This document shows positions 16,677-24,768 of a stretch of 64,000 nucleotides of DNA, in pieces. The stretch covers positions 127,430-191,429 of the forward strand of contig JBMOOM010000127.1 of the NCBI GenBank assembly GCA_049323275.1, read 5' to 3'. The stretch is from Taklimakanibacter sp049323275. Its GTDB lineage: Bacteria; Pseudomonadota; Alphaproteobacteria; Rhizobiales; Aestuariivirgaceae. The number at the start of each line of letters is the position of its first letter. Position 1 is the stretch's first letter. Below the pieces are notes generated by a model. The model worked only from the letters and a program-made list of their open reading frames with translations. It was not told the origin of the DNA and made no database searches. A program made the translations under genes and the position numbers.

Positions 16677-17300
16677 ATGGCTGAATCGGCGGGGAAAAAG
16701 GGCGAGCGTTCGAGGTTGCGAAAATCCGACGCGACCCGCGCGCGCATCGTCGAGGCGGCCCGCGAGCGCTTTCGCAAGGAAGGTTTCGAGCGCACCACCA
16801 TACGCAAGGTTGCGGCCGATGCAGGCATCGATCCCTCGATGGTGATGCGTTATTTCGAAAGCAAGCGCGGCTTGTTCGATGCGGCGATGGCGGTCGAGCT
16901 GCGCATCCCGGATCTCAGCGCCCATCCGCGCGACAAGCTCGGCGAGGCGCTGATCACGCATTTTCTCAAGCGCTGGGAGGAGCCGGATGCCGATTCTCTC
17001 CAGCTGCTCCTGCGCTCATCGGCGAGCAATGAGGAGGCGGCCGACCGGCTGCGCGGTGTCTTCCGCGACCAGATCGTCGCTCTGGTCGCTCGACTGCGTG
17101 GAAGCGACAGGGACGCGCGCGAGGTCGCCGCATTGATCGCGACGCAGACCGTCGGTCTCGCTTATACGCGTTATGTCCTCAAGCTGCCGCCTTTGGTGGC
17201 GATGCCGCGCGAGATGATCGTCAAAGTGATCGGTGCCACCATCCAGCGCTATCTGACCGAGCCTTTGCCGAAGGACGGCGGTCAGGATCCCTCGACGTAA
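16677..17300 (+). CDS. TetR-family transcriptional regulator of the adjacent efflux operon
   Basis: The 207-residue protein has a TetR N-terminal HTH at about residues 18-65 (RARIVEAARERFRKEGFERT, then IRKVAADAGIDPSMVMRYFE), followed by an all-helical ligand-binding domain. It is divergent from the ybhGFSR-like operon, the arrangement expected for a local repressor; E. coli has CecR (YbiH) beside ybhGFSR. The palindrome at 16585-16600 is its likely site. Its 3' end overlaps the convergent SRPBCC gene by 19 bases. Confidence 0.9.
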   Translation: MAESAGKKGERSRLRKSDATRARIVEAARERFRKEGFERTTIRKVAADAGIDPSMVMRYFESKRGLFDAAMAVELRIPDLSAHPRDKLGEALITHFLKRWEEPDADSLQLLLRSSASNEEAADRLRGVFRDQIVALVARLRGSDRDAREVAALIATQTVGLAYTRYVLKLPPLVAMPREMIVKVIGATIQRYLTEPLPKDGGQDPST

Positions 17301-17749
17301 CGGGCGAGTTGCGCCAGCGACTGCCGTGTGCCCATTTCATTGTCCTCCGGCTTTATTCCGGACGGAATATCGGTGCAGATGAAGGTCACTTCCGTCCCGT
17401 CGCGGATGGCGTCGAAGCGGATGTCGATCCGCATCTCACCGGCGAAGGCGGGATCGGGGCTGTGGAAAGCGACGGCCTCGACGATCCGGCGCGAAGGGTA
17501 CAGGTCAATGAAGCGTACGCTGACCATATCCTCCCTGTCCGCCGTCTTCCCGCGCACCGTCTTCTCGTCCTGCGGATAGAAGAGGGACATCCGGTAGCCG
17601 CCACCCGCACGGGCGTCGAAGTCGTGTATGTGGCCGGTCATCCCGCCGGGCGGCAGCCAGGCGAGCAGGGCGGCAGGATCCATGAAGGCCGCATAGGCTT
17701 TATCGGGTGGTGCCTTGATGAATTGCGCGTTGCGGCTCGACCCGGTCAT
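17282..17749 (-). CDS. SRPBCC (AHSA1-like) family protein
   Basis: The 155-residue protein from ATG 17749 reads MTGSSRNAQFIKAPPDKAYA and shows AHSA1/START-like features: DPAALLAWLPPGGMTG, an amphipathic beta-rich core (GGGYRMSLFY, VRFIDLYPSRRIVEAV, GTEVTFICTDIPSGI) and a C-terminal helix ending LAQLARYVEGS. Such proteins have a hydrophobic cavity and act as small-ligand or lipid binders. The start overlaps the stop of the upstream PLP enzyme (ATGA), so the two are coupled. The function is unknown. Confidence 0.85.
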   Translation of the reverse strand: MTGSSRNAQFIKAPPDKAYAAFMDPAALLAWLPPGGMTGHIHDFDARAGGGYRMSLFYPQDEKTVRGKTADREDMVSVRFIDLYPSRRIVEAVAFHSPDPAFAGEMRIDIRFDAIRDGTEVTFICTDIPSGIKPEDNEMGTRQSLAQLARYVEGS

Positions 17750-19029
17750 GCGGCGGCCAGCGCCTGGGCGATGTCGGCGATGAGATCGTCGGGATGCTCG
17801 ACGCCGATCGACAGGCGGATGGTGGAATCGAGAATGCCGATCCGGTCGCGCACTTCCTTCGGGACGCCGGAATGGGTCATGGCGGCGGGGTGGCTTGCGA
17901 GCGACTCGGTGCCGCCGAGGCTCACCGCCAGCTTGAAGATCTGCAGGTGGTTGAGGAAGGCGAAGGCGGCGGCCTGGCCACCCTTGATGTCGAAGGAGAA
18001 GGTCGAGCCGGCGCCGGTGCATTGCTGCTTGTAGACCTGAGCCGCCGGATCCGCCGGGTCGAGAAAGGGCAGATAATGCAGCTTGGCGACTTTCGGGTGC
18101 TCTTCCAGGAACTGCGCCACGGCCAGCGCATTGTCGTCGGCTTTTTCCATGCGCAAAGCCAGCGTCTCGAGCGAGCGGCCGAGCATCCAGCAGGAATGCG
18201 GATCGAGCTGGGTGCCGATGGCGCCGCGCAGCGCCTTGACCGGCTTGATGACGGCGCGCGAGCCCAAGGCCGCGCCGGCGATGAGATCGGAATGGCCGCC
18301 GACATATTTGGTGAGCGAATAAAGCGAGATGTCGGCGCCGTGGTCGAGCGGATGCTGGAAGACCGGCCCCAGCAGCGTGTTGTCGCAGACGATGACCGGC
18401 TTGAGATCCTGCGTCTTGCCGATCTCATCGGCGATCCGGCGCATCAGCGCGATATCGACCAGCGTGTTGAGCGGATTGGACGGCGTCTCGATGAGGATGA
18501 CCGCCACGCGGCCCTTCTGGCGGGCCGCTTCCGCGGCGGCGCGCACCGCGCTTTCGCTGACGCCGTCGGAGAAGCCGGCGGATGCGATGCCGAGATTCTG
18601 GAAGGTGCGGGCAAGCAGCGTTTCGGTGCCGCCATACAGCGGCTGCGAATGCAGGATGGCGTCGCCGGGACGCGTGAAGGCGAGGAGGGTGGTGGCGATC
18701 GCCGACATGCCGGAGGAAAACAGCGTGCAGGCTTCCGCGCCCTCGAAGGCGGCGAGACGGTCTTCGACGATCTCGCTGTTGGGATGGTTGAAGCGCGAAT
18801 AGACGAGACCGGCGCCGGTGCCTTGCGGCGGCTCGCGCCGGCCGGAGACGAAGTCGAAGAAGTCACGGCCTTCCTCGGCGGTCTTGAAGACGAAGGTGGA
18901 GGTGAGGAAGACCGGCGGCTTGACCGCGCCTTCCGAAAGCTGCGGATCGAAGCCGTAGCTCAGCATCAGGGTTTCGGGATGGAGACGGTGATTGCCGATA
19001 TGGGTCTTGGATGGCCTGGGTGCGGTCAT
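17746..19029 (-). CDS. Cys/Met-metabolism PLP-dependent enzyme (cystathionine gamma-synthase/MetZ family)
   Basis: The 427-residue enzyme begins MTAPRPSKTHIGNHRLHPET and has the family order: YSRFNHPNSEIVEDRLAAFE, SSGMSAIATTLLAF, QPLYGGTETLL, ETPSNPLNTLVDI, VCDNTLLGPVFQHPL, the PLP lysine Lys241 in SLTKYVGGHSD, and SLGGTESLASHPAAMTH near the C-terminus. Members make or cleave cystathionine, homocysteine or methionine. Sequence alone does not separate synthase, O-succinylhomoserine sulfhydrylase and gamma-lyase. It is coupled to the SRPBCC gene downstream. Confidence 0.9.
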   Translation of the reverse strand: MTAPRPSKTHIGNHRLHPETLMLSYGFDPQLSEGAVKPPVFLTSTFVFKTAEEGRDFFDFVSGRREPPQGTGAGLVYSRFNHPNSEIVEDRLAAFEGAEACTLFSSGMSAIATTLLAFTRPGDAILHSQPLYGGTETLLARTFQNLGIASAGFSDGVSESAVRAAAEAARQKGRVAVILIETPSNPLNTLVDIALMRRIADEIGKTQDLKPVIVCDNTLLGPVFQHPLDHGADISLYSLTKYVGGHSDLIAGAALGSRAVIKPVKALRGAIGTQLDPHSCWMLGRSLETLALRMEKADDNALAVAQFLEEHPKVAKLHYLPFLDPADPAAQVYKQQCTGAGSTFSFDIKGGQAAAFAFLNHLQIFKLAVSLGGTESLASHPAAMTHSGVPKEVRDRIGILDSTIRLSIGVEHPDDLIADIAQALAAA

Positions 19030-19168
19030 GACGTCCTCTAATGGCGGTGTGCCTGAGGAACAGTCTAGAGCAATCGTTTGTGAGACCCAAATGAAGGTAT
19101 GTGCAAGACTCTGTCAGGACTTCCCTTCTCCCCATGTCTTCAATGACGAGACTTGGAATTCAGCCTCG

Positions 19169-19274
19169 TTTCCCCTTCTCCCATCCTGCGGACGGGAGTG
19201 GGGAAAACAAAGCAAGAGGTTGCGCGCTTCGATGAGTTTCCCCGGACAGGCCTGCTCGCCTGCGGGAGAAGGGG
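19169..19274. repeat. GC-rich palindromic intergenic repeat
   Basis: The segment contains TTTCCCCTTCTCCC at its left end and CTGCGGGAGAAGGGG at its right end, with GAGTTTCCCCGGACAG inside. The same inner words occur inverted in the element at 63854-63950, so the two are relatives in opposite orientation. It occupies most of the gap between the PLP enzyme's 5' side and the 3' end of the DeoR gene; a shorter related piece precedes it at about 19121-19137. Confidence 0.7.
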
Positions 19275-19285
19275 CATTGGGCGAC

Positions 19286-20083
19286 TCACCCCAACGAGCC
19301 CGGCGCCACGACGATCTTCACGCCGGCGTCTTCGATCGCGGCCTGCAGATTGGCGGGCGGCGCCGTGTCGACGACGAGGACGTGGATCTCGTTCAGGGCG
19401 GCGATGCGCACCATGGCCTGGCGGTTGAATTTGCTCGCATCGCACAACGCCACCACGAGATCGGATCTCTGGATGAACGCGCGCTTGATCTCGGAATCCT
19501 CCGGCGAATAATCGAAGAGTCCGCCCTCCGAGATGCCCGACAGGCCAAGAAAAAGGATGTCATAGTGATAGGAGGCGACGAAGCTCGCCGCGCTCGATCC
19601 ATAGATCGACAATTCGCGCCCGCGCACCCGTCCGCCCGGCAGATAGACCGGATGCGAGGTTTCGGCGAGGAGGCTCGCGGCGCGGGTATTGTTGGTGATG
19701 ATGCGCAGATCCGCCGTCTCGGCGAGGAAGCGCGTGATCTCCAGCGTCGTCGAGCCGGTGTCGAGCGCGATCGTCTGGCCGGCCCTGGCATATTGCGCCG
19801 CCGCCCGTGCGATGCGGATCTTGGCCTCGCCGTTGCGCCGCCGCCGCGCCTCGAAAGTGGGCTCCCTGATGTCGTAGATATTGGGCGCGCCGCCGCGGGC
19901 GATGAGCGCGCCGCCATGGGTGCGCCTGACCGTGCCGCTGCGCTCGAGCTCGGTCAGGTCACGCCTGATGGTGATCTCCGAGACGCCGGTCACCTCGGCG
20001 ATGTCGGACACGCTCATGAAGCCGCGCCGGGACAGGCTTTCGACCAGGAGGGTTTGCCGGGCAATGGGATCGCGGGAGGACAT
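19286..20083 (-). CDS. DeoR-family transcriptional regulator
   Basis: The 265-residue protein has an N-terminal DeoR winged HTH at about residues 20-60 (FMSVSDIAEVTGVSEITIRR, then ERSGTVRRTHGGAL) and a C-terminal phosphosugar-sensing domain with ALDTGSTTLEI and the conserved LSGISEGGLFDYSPED and KRAFIQRSDLVVALCDASKF segments. DeoR regulators usually repress sugar operons and respond to a sugar phosphate. It is divergent from the CUT1 importer starting at 20237, and several repeated sites lie between them. Confidence 0.92.
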   Translation of the reverse strand: MSSRDPIARQTLLVESLSRRGFMSVSDIAEVTGVSEITIRRDLTELERSGTVRRTHGGALIARGGAPNIYDIREPTFEARRRRNGEAKIRIARAAAQYARAGQTIALDTGSTTLEITRFLAETADLRIITNNTRAASLLAETSHPVYLPGGRVRGRELSIYGSSAASFVASYHYDILFLGLSGISEGGLFDYSPEDSEIKRAFIQRSDLVVALCDASKFNRQAMVRIAALNEIHVLVVDTAPPANLQAAIEDAGVKIVVAPGSLG

Positions 20084-20106
20084 GATCGTTCAGAAATAGT
20101 GGCGGG

Positions 20107-20122
20107 TGATCGAAACCGTTCA
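20107..20122. promoter_or_regulatory. DeoR operator-like site 1
   Basis: TGATCG AAAC CGTTCA at 20107-20122 matches the perfect site at 20194-20209 with one mismatch in the right arm and the same 4-base spacer. A further half-like word TGATCGTTCA begins at 20083, over the regulator's start codon. Confidence 0.55.
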
Positions 20123-20147
20123 AATGCGCTTACTGAAAAAGCGCATT
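20123..20147. promoter_or_regulatory. 25-bp inverted repeat in the deoR/importer divergent region
   Basis: AATGCGCTT at 20123-20131 is mirrored exactly by AAGCGCATT at 20139-20147 with a 7-base spacer. It adjoins operator-like site 1. It could bind a second regulator or form a hairpin in either transcript; its role is unknown. Confidence 0.5.
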
Positions 20148-20167
20148 CAATTCTCAGCATATTGTCT

Positions 20168-20194
20168 TGTTTCCAGGCACCGCGCCAGTATAAT
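20168..20194 (+). promoter_or_regulatory. Promoter of the DeoR-linked sugar importer
   Basis: A consensus TATAAT occupies 20189-20194, with TTGTTT at 20168-20173 as a short-spaced -35 candidate. The last base of the -10 is the first base of the perfect inverted repeat at 20194-20209, so a bound repressor would block initiation. Confidence 0.55.
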
Positions 20195-20209
20195 GATCGA
20201 AAACGATCA
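20194..20209. promoter_or_regulatory. DeoR operator-like site 2 (perfect inverted repeat)
   Basis: TGATCG AAAA CGATCA at 20194-20209 is a perfect inverted repeat with a 4-base spacer, immediately downstream of TATAAT and repeating site 1 almost exactly. Confidence 0.65.
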
Positions 20210-20236
20210 AAGAAGTGCAGGGAGTGGGCGTCCGGA

Positions 20237-21049
20237 ATGAAGAGGATCGCAGCGAGGGTTCTGCCGCACATAATTTTATGTGCCTTCTCCCTCATGATCC
20301 TCATGCCGCTTCTGTGGATCCTGCGCGTCAGCTTCACCGACCGGCTCACCGCCTACAAGATCCCGCCCGAGATCGGCACCGTCGGTCTCATGAATTATGT
20401 CGAGATCTTCGCGCGTTATCCCTTCACCGGCTGGTTCCTCAACAGCCTCGTCATCGCGCTGGGCGCCACAGCCATAGCTCTTCCGCTCGCCACCGCGCTC
20501 GCTTACGCCTTTGCCCGCTTCAATACCGGCGGCACCTTCCTGCGCCTGGGCGTCCTCGCCAGCCAGATGCTGCCGCCGATCATCCTCGTCCTGCCGCTTT
20601 TCGGCATGTTCCTGTTCGCCGGCCTGATGCAGAGCCATGTCGGTCTCATCATCGCCCATCTCACCATCTCGCTGCCTTTCCTCTCCTGGATGCTGGTCTC
20701 CTTCTTCGAAGGCGACGTGGCGCGTCTCGAGGAGGCGGCGCGCGTCGATGGCGCCACGCGCTGGCAGGCCTTCCGCTATATCGCCATGCCGGTCGCGGCT
20801 CCCGGCATATTGGCGGCGGGGCTTCTGGGTTTCATCCTGAGCTGGAACGAGTTTCTTTTCGCGCTGGTGCTTTCCGGCCCGTCGAGCCAGACGCTGCCGG
20901 TCGGCCTGGCTGCGCTTGAGACCCATGCCGGCGTCGAGATCGCGCCGCTGGCGGCCGCGACCGTCGTGTCATTGGTGCCGGTCTTCGCGCTCCTGCCTTT
21001 CTTGCGCAAGCATCTCATCAAAGGCCTTTCACTTGGAGCCCTCAAGTGA
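20237..21049 (+). CDS. Carbohydrate ABC transporter permease (MalG-like, CUT1)
   Basis: From ATG 20237 the protein has 270 residues and begins MKRIAARVLPHIILCAFSL. The frame is open far upstream but that part is not coding-like. Six hydrophobic helices are visible, and the EAA loop reads EEAARVDGATRWQAFRYIAMP, the ATPase contact. It is the first gene of the operon, ahead of the binding protein, which is an unusual order for CUT1 systems. It lies downstream of the DeoR-controlled promoter. The substrate is unknown. Confidence 0.9.
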   Translation: MKRIAARVLPHIILCAFSLMILMPLLWILRVSFTDRLTAYKIPPEIGTVGLMNYVEIFARYPFTGWFLNSLVIALGATAIALPLATALAYAFARFNTGGTFLRLGVLASQMLPPIILVLPLFGMFLFAGLMQSHVGLIIAHLTISLPFLSWMLVSFFEGDVARLEEAARVDGATRWQAFRYIAMPVAAPGILAAGLLGFILSWNEFLFALVLSGPSSQTLPVGLAALETHAGVEIAPLAAATVVSLVPVFALLPFLRKHLIKGLSLGALK

Positions 21050-21092
21050 AGCGGACCTCACCAGAATGTGGGCTCACCAGGGAGGTTGCAAC

Positions 21093-22367
21093 ATGAAGAA
21101 ATGGCTTCTGGCCGCGGCATTGGCGACAGGTCTGTCGAGCCCCGCCTTTGCCGAAACCGTGAACATCCTGATGGAAGGCGTTCCGGACACCGAATATGTG
21201 AAGACGCTGCTGCCCGAATTCACCAAGGAAAGCGGCATCGATGTCAATCTCGAAGTCGTCAACTATGCCGAGATGCATACCAAGCTGGTGCCGCAGCTGG
21301 TGGCGCCGACCGGCAGCTATTCCGCCATCGTCGTCGATTTCTACTGGGTCGGCGAATTCACCAAGGCCGGCTGGCTGCAGCCTCTCGATGAGCGCATCAA
21401 GGCCGACAATTTCGATACGTCCGTCTATGTGCCGAAGCTGATGGATCTCGTGGGCCGAGTAGACGGCACCACCTACATGCTGCCCTTCTACAATTATGCG
21501 ATGGGCCTGCTCTATCGCAAGGACCTGCTGGCCGACGAAAAGAACAAGACCGATTTCAAGGCCAAATACGGCTTCGATCTCGACGTGCCAAAGACCTGGG
21601 ACGAATATCTCAAGCAGGTCGAGTTCTTCACCAAGGACGGCATCAATGGTGTGGTCAATCAGGGCCTGCGCCCCGATCCGATCGCCATGGAATGGTCGAA
21701 CTATCTCTTCGCCAATGGCGGCGAATATCACGACGCCGACTGGAAGGCGACGCTCAACAACGAAGCGGGCGTCAAGGCGATCGAGCAGTATTCCACCAAT
21801 GTCAACAAATACGGCCCCGTCGGCTCGGCGAGCTTCTCCTTCGACGAAGCCTTCAACGTGATGGCGCAGGGCAAGGCCTACAGCTACATCACCTACAACT
21901 TCTTCCGCGCCGCCACCGACGATCCGGCGAAATCCGCCGTGGTCGGCAAGGTCGAGATCATGCCGGTGCCGGGAACCGAAGCCGGCAAGGGCGGCAGCCT
22001 CAACGGCGCCTGGGGCTGGGCCATTCCGAAATCGAGCCCCAATGCCGACGCGGCCTGGAAGTTCATCAAATGGGTGGAAAGCCCGGCCATCGCCAAGAAG
22101 CGCGCGCTGCAGGGCGGCTCGCCGACCCGCACCGACGTGTTCGACGATGCCGAGGTCAATGCCAAATATCCTTATGCCAAGGCATTGAAGGAAATGCTGC
22201 TGACCAGCCATAATTTCCCGGTCTTCACCTACACGCCGCAACTGGTCGAGGTGCTGGGCCGCGAATTGAGCCTCGCGGTCGCCGGCGAGAAGAAGCCGGC
22301 CGATGCGCTCGCCGCCATCGAGACCGAGATGACCGAGCTTGCCAAGAAGGACGGCAAAATCAAATAA
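21093..22367 (+). CDS. Extracellular solute-binding protein, family 1 (sugar ABC importer)
   Basis: The start is ATG 21093, preceded by GGGAGG, giving 424 residues with a Sec signal peptide (MKKWLLAAALATGLSSPAFA, cleavage before ETVNI). The mature part has the family-1 pattern LLPEFTKESGIDVNLEVVNY near its start, then DGTTYMLPFYNYAMGLLYRK. It is the periplasmic receptor for the CUT1 importer. Two hairpins follow its stop codon before the second permease gene, which may stabilise its message. The ligand is unknown. Confidence 0.9.
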   Translation: MKKWLLAAALATGLSSPAFAETVNILMEGVPDTEYVKTLLPEFTKESGIDVNLEVVNYAEMHTKLVPQLVAPTGSYSAIVVDFYWVGEFTKAGWLQPLDERIKADNFDTSVYVPKLMDLVGRVDGTTYMLPFYNYAMGLLYRKDLLADEKNKTDFKAKYGFDLDVPKTWDEYLKQVEFFTKDGINGVVNQGLRPDPIAMEWSNYLFANGGEYHDADWKATLNNEAGVKAIEQYSTNVNKYGPVGSASFSFDEAFNVMAQGKAYSYITYNFFRAATDDPAKSAVVGKVEIMPVPGTEAGKGGSLNGAWGWAIPKSSPNADAAWKFIKWVESPAIAKKRALQGGSPTRTDVFDDAEVNAKYPYAKALKEMLLTSHNFPVFTYTPQLVEVLGRELSLAVAGEKKPADALAAIETEMTELAKKDGKIK

Positions 22368-22429
22368 CAAGAAGAAACGGAGACTTCTTGCCTTCCCCCT
22401 CCCTCATGCCTCCCGCATGGCGGAGGGGG
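22368..22429 (+). repeat. Two hairpins between binding-protein and permease genes
   Basis: CAAGAAG (22368-22374) pairs with CTTCTTG (22384-22390) right after the stop codon. A stronger nested hairpin follows: CCCCCTCC (22395-22402) with GGAGGGGG (22422-22429) and an inner CATGC/GCATG. No U-tract follows, so partial termination or protection from 3' decay is more likely than full termination. Confidence 0.6.
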
Positions 22430-22468
22430 AGCCTTCCTGATTGCTCTTTCCGGGACTAGCCCACTTTC

Positions 22469-23395
22469 ATGACTCTGGCCGCCGACGATCGACGACTCAA
22501 CGACCTGCCGCGCGCGGAGCAGACCGCGGTGGAGCGGCGCGACCGCATGTTCGGCTGGCTCATTGCCTCGCCGAGCCTGGGACTTCTTTTCGTCGTCATT
22601 CTCTTTCCGGTCTTCTGGGCGCTTTATACCAGCGTTCATGACTACACGCTGATCGCGCCCAATTTCGATACTTTCAACGGCCTCGACAACTACGCCAAGG
22701 CCATCGGCGATCCGGAATTCCGCCACACGCTGTGGCTCACCGCCTTCTTCGTCGCCGCCGTCGTGCTGCTTGAATTCGCGCTGGGCTTCCTGGTCGCCCT
22801 GATGCTCAATACGGTCGAGCGCTTCAAGGCCGTCTATTACGCCATCCTGCTCTGCCCGCTTCTGATGAATCCGGTGATCGTCGGCCTCATCTGGCGCATG
22901 TTCCTGCATCCCTCACTCGGCATCGTGAACTACCTCCTGAGCCTCATCGGCATCGACCCGGTGAACTGGCTCGGCAGCACCAAGGTGGCGCTGTGGACGA
23001 TCGTCATGGTCGATATCTGGCACCAGGTGTCCTTCATGATCGTGCTGCTGCTGGCCGGCCTGTCCGCGCTTCCGCGCGAGCCCTATGAGGCGGCGCGCGT
23101 CGACGGCGCCTCGGCGCTGCGGTCCTTCTGGCACATCACGCTGCCGCTGATGTGGCCGGTCATCGCCGTCACCTTGCTGATCCGCCTCATCTTCGCGGTC
23201 AAGACCTATGACCTCGTCTATATCATGACGCGCGGCGGTCCCGGCGTCGCGACCGATCTCGTCAGCTACTTCATTTATCGCACCGCTTTCGTCGGCCTGA
23301 ATATCGGCGAGGCCTCGGCGATGTCGGCCATATTGCTCGCCGTCATCCTCGGACTCACCGCCTGGCTCCACCGCTATATGCGCTCGCTCACCTGA
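22469..23395 (+). CDS. Carbohydrate ABC transporter permease (MalF/UgpA-like, CUT1)
   Basis: The 308-residue protein has six predicted helices starting at IASPSLGLLFVVILFPVFWA and the EAA loop YEAARVDGASALRSFWHITL. It pairs with the MalG-like permease at 20237. The gene sits between the binding-protein gene (100 bases upstream, hairpins between) and the ATPase gene 11 bases downstream. The start ATG 22469 is accepted although no strong ribosome site is seen. Confidence 0.9.
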   Translation: MTLAADDRRLNDLPRAEQTAVERRDRMFGWLIASPSLGLLFVVILFPVFWALYTSVHDYTLIAPNFDTFNGLDNYAKAIGDPEFRHTLWLTAFFVAAVVLLEFALGFLVALMLNTVERFKAVYYAILLCPLLMNPVIVGLIWRMFLHPSLGIVNYLLSLIGIDPVNWLGSTKVALWTIVMVDIWHQVSFMIVLLLAGLSALPREPYEAARVDGASALRSFWHITLPLMWPVIAVTLLIRLIFAVKTYDLVYIMTRGGPGVATDLVSYFIYRTAFVGLNIGEASAMSAILLAVILGLTAWLHRYMRSLT

Positions 23396-23406
23396 AGACA
23401 CGGTCA

Positions 23407-24516
23407 ATGGCATCGATCTCGCTCACCAATCTCCACAAGTTCTACCCGAACGGCTATGCCGCGGTCCGCGACGTCTCGCTCGACATCAAGGAGGGCGAGT
23501 TCATGATCCTGCTCGGGCCCTCGGGCTGCGGCAAATCCACGACCCTGCGCATGATCGCCGGTCTCGAGACCATCTCGAAAGGCGATCTTCATATCGGCGG
23601 CGCCCGCATGAACGATGTCGACCCGGCCGACCGCGATATCGCCATCGTCTTCCAGAATTACGCGCTCTATCCGCATATGACGGTGATCGACAATCTGTCC
23701 TTCGGCCTGCGCCTGCGCGGCGTCGGGCGCTCCGTCATCGACCAGCGTGTCGCCAATATCGCCGACATGCTCGGCATCGCCGAGCTCCTGGCGCGCAAGC
23801 CGGCGCAACTGTCGGGCGGCCAGCGCCAGCGCGTGGCGCTCGGCCGCGCTTTGGTGCGCGAGCCCAAGGCGTTTCTGCTCGACGAGCCGCTGTCCAATCT
23901 CGACGCCAAATTGCGCAGCGCCATGCGCACCGAGCTCATCAAGCTCCATCGCACGCTCGGTACCACCATCGTCCATGTCACGCATGACCAGGTCGAGGCG
24001 ATGACCATGGGCGAGCGCATCTGCATCATGAAAGACGGCGTCATCGTGCAGGTCGGCGCGCCGATGGAAGTCTACCGCAATCCGGTCAACACCTTCGTCG
24101 CCGGATTCCTGGCGAGCCCGCCGATGAATCTTTTGCGCGGCAGACTCGCTTCAGCGGGCCTCTCGATCGGCGACGTTGCGCTCGCTCTGCCGCCGGCGCT
24201 CGCTCACGCCTTTGCGAGTCATGCGGGACGCGAGGTGATCGCCGGCTTGCGGCCTGAGGATTTTCATCTGAAAGCGGATGCCGCGGCTGCGACGGCGCCG
24301 GTCGAAGTCAATGCCGTTACGACAGAAGTGCTCGGTCCGGAAGTGATTCTCGTCGCGACGATGGGCGGTGCGCAGGGGGCGGAGGTCCATATCCGCTGTC
24401 CGCGCGATTTCCGGGCGAAGCCCGGCGAAACCGTGTCCCTGTACTACGATGTGTCGCAGATTCAACTCTTTGACCTTGAGACAACATACGCGCTCAAGCG
24501 GCCTGTCCAAATTTGA
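23407..24516 (+). CDS. Sugar ABC transporter ATP-binding protein (MalK/UgpC family)
   Basis: The 369-residue ATPase has Walker A GPSGCGKST, signature LSGGQRQRVALGRAL, Walker B AFLLDEPLSNLDAKL and the switch histidine in IVHVTHDQVEA. A C-terminal TOBE/regulatory domain with GLRPEDFHL follows. It powers the importer encoded by the three preceding genes and closes the operon. Family and role are firm; the sugar is unknown. Confidence 0.93.
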   Translation: MASISLTNLHKFYPNGYAAVRDVSLDIKEGEFMILLGPSGCGKSTTLRMIAGLETISKGDLHIGGARMNDVDPADRDIAIVFQNYALYPHMTVIDNLSFGLRLRGVGRSVIDQRVANIADMLGIAELLARKPAQLSGGQRQRVALGRALVREPKAFLLDEPLSNLDAKLRSAMRTELIKLHRTLGTTIVHVTHDQVEAMTMGERICIMKDGVIVQVGAPMEVYRNPVNTFVAGFLASPPMNLLRGRLASAGLSIGDVALALPPALAHAFASHAGREVIAGLRPEDFHLKADAAAATAPVEVNAVTTEVLGPEVILVATMGGAQGAEVHIRCPRDFRAKPGETVSLYYDVSQIQLFDLETTYALKRPVQI

Positions 24517-24540
24517 ATCATTTTTTCGCGGCGCGCTTCG

Positions 24541-24768
24541 TTACATCGCGCGCCACAGATAATAGATCGCCGCCCAGATCAGAAGGCCGATGATCACCGC
24601 GATGAGATAAGCACTTAGCGCGGAGCGCGGCTTGCCGCGCTCCTTCTCTTCAGCGATCAATTCTTCCGCTTTGCGCCGTGCATTTTCGCGTCTGTCGGTC
24701 ATCGACTTGTCATAAGATGGTGATGCGCGTTTGTCCGCATCGCCTTTTTGTTCTGTGTCCTGCTGCAT
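24541..24768 (-). CDS. Small hypothetical single-span membrane protein
   Basis: A 75-residue frame has a charged N-terminal half (RRENARRKAEELIAEEKERG) and one clear membrane segment near the C-terminus (AYLIAVIIGLLIWAAIYYLW). The layout is that of a small inner-membrane protein with a cytoplasmic helix. No ribosome site is obvious at ATG 24768; ATG 24705 (MTDRREN) is an alternative start giving 54 residues. It is convergent with the ATPase gene. I recognise no family; it is retained because the membrane segment and charge pattern look coding. Confidence 0.5.
   Translation of the reverse strand: MQQDTEQKGDADKRASPSYDKSMTDRRENARRKAEELIAEEKERGKPRSALSAYLIAVIIGLLIWAAIYYLWRAM

Noticed and set aside
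18992..20236. Long N-terminal extension of the MalG-like permease frame
   Set aside because: The frame is open through the PLP-enzyme 5' end and DeoR gene, but only the part from ATG 20237 has permease features.
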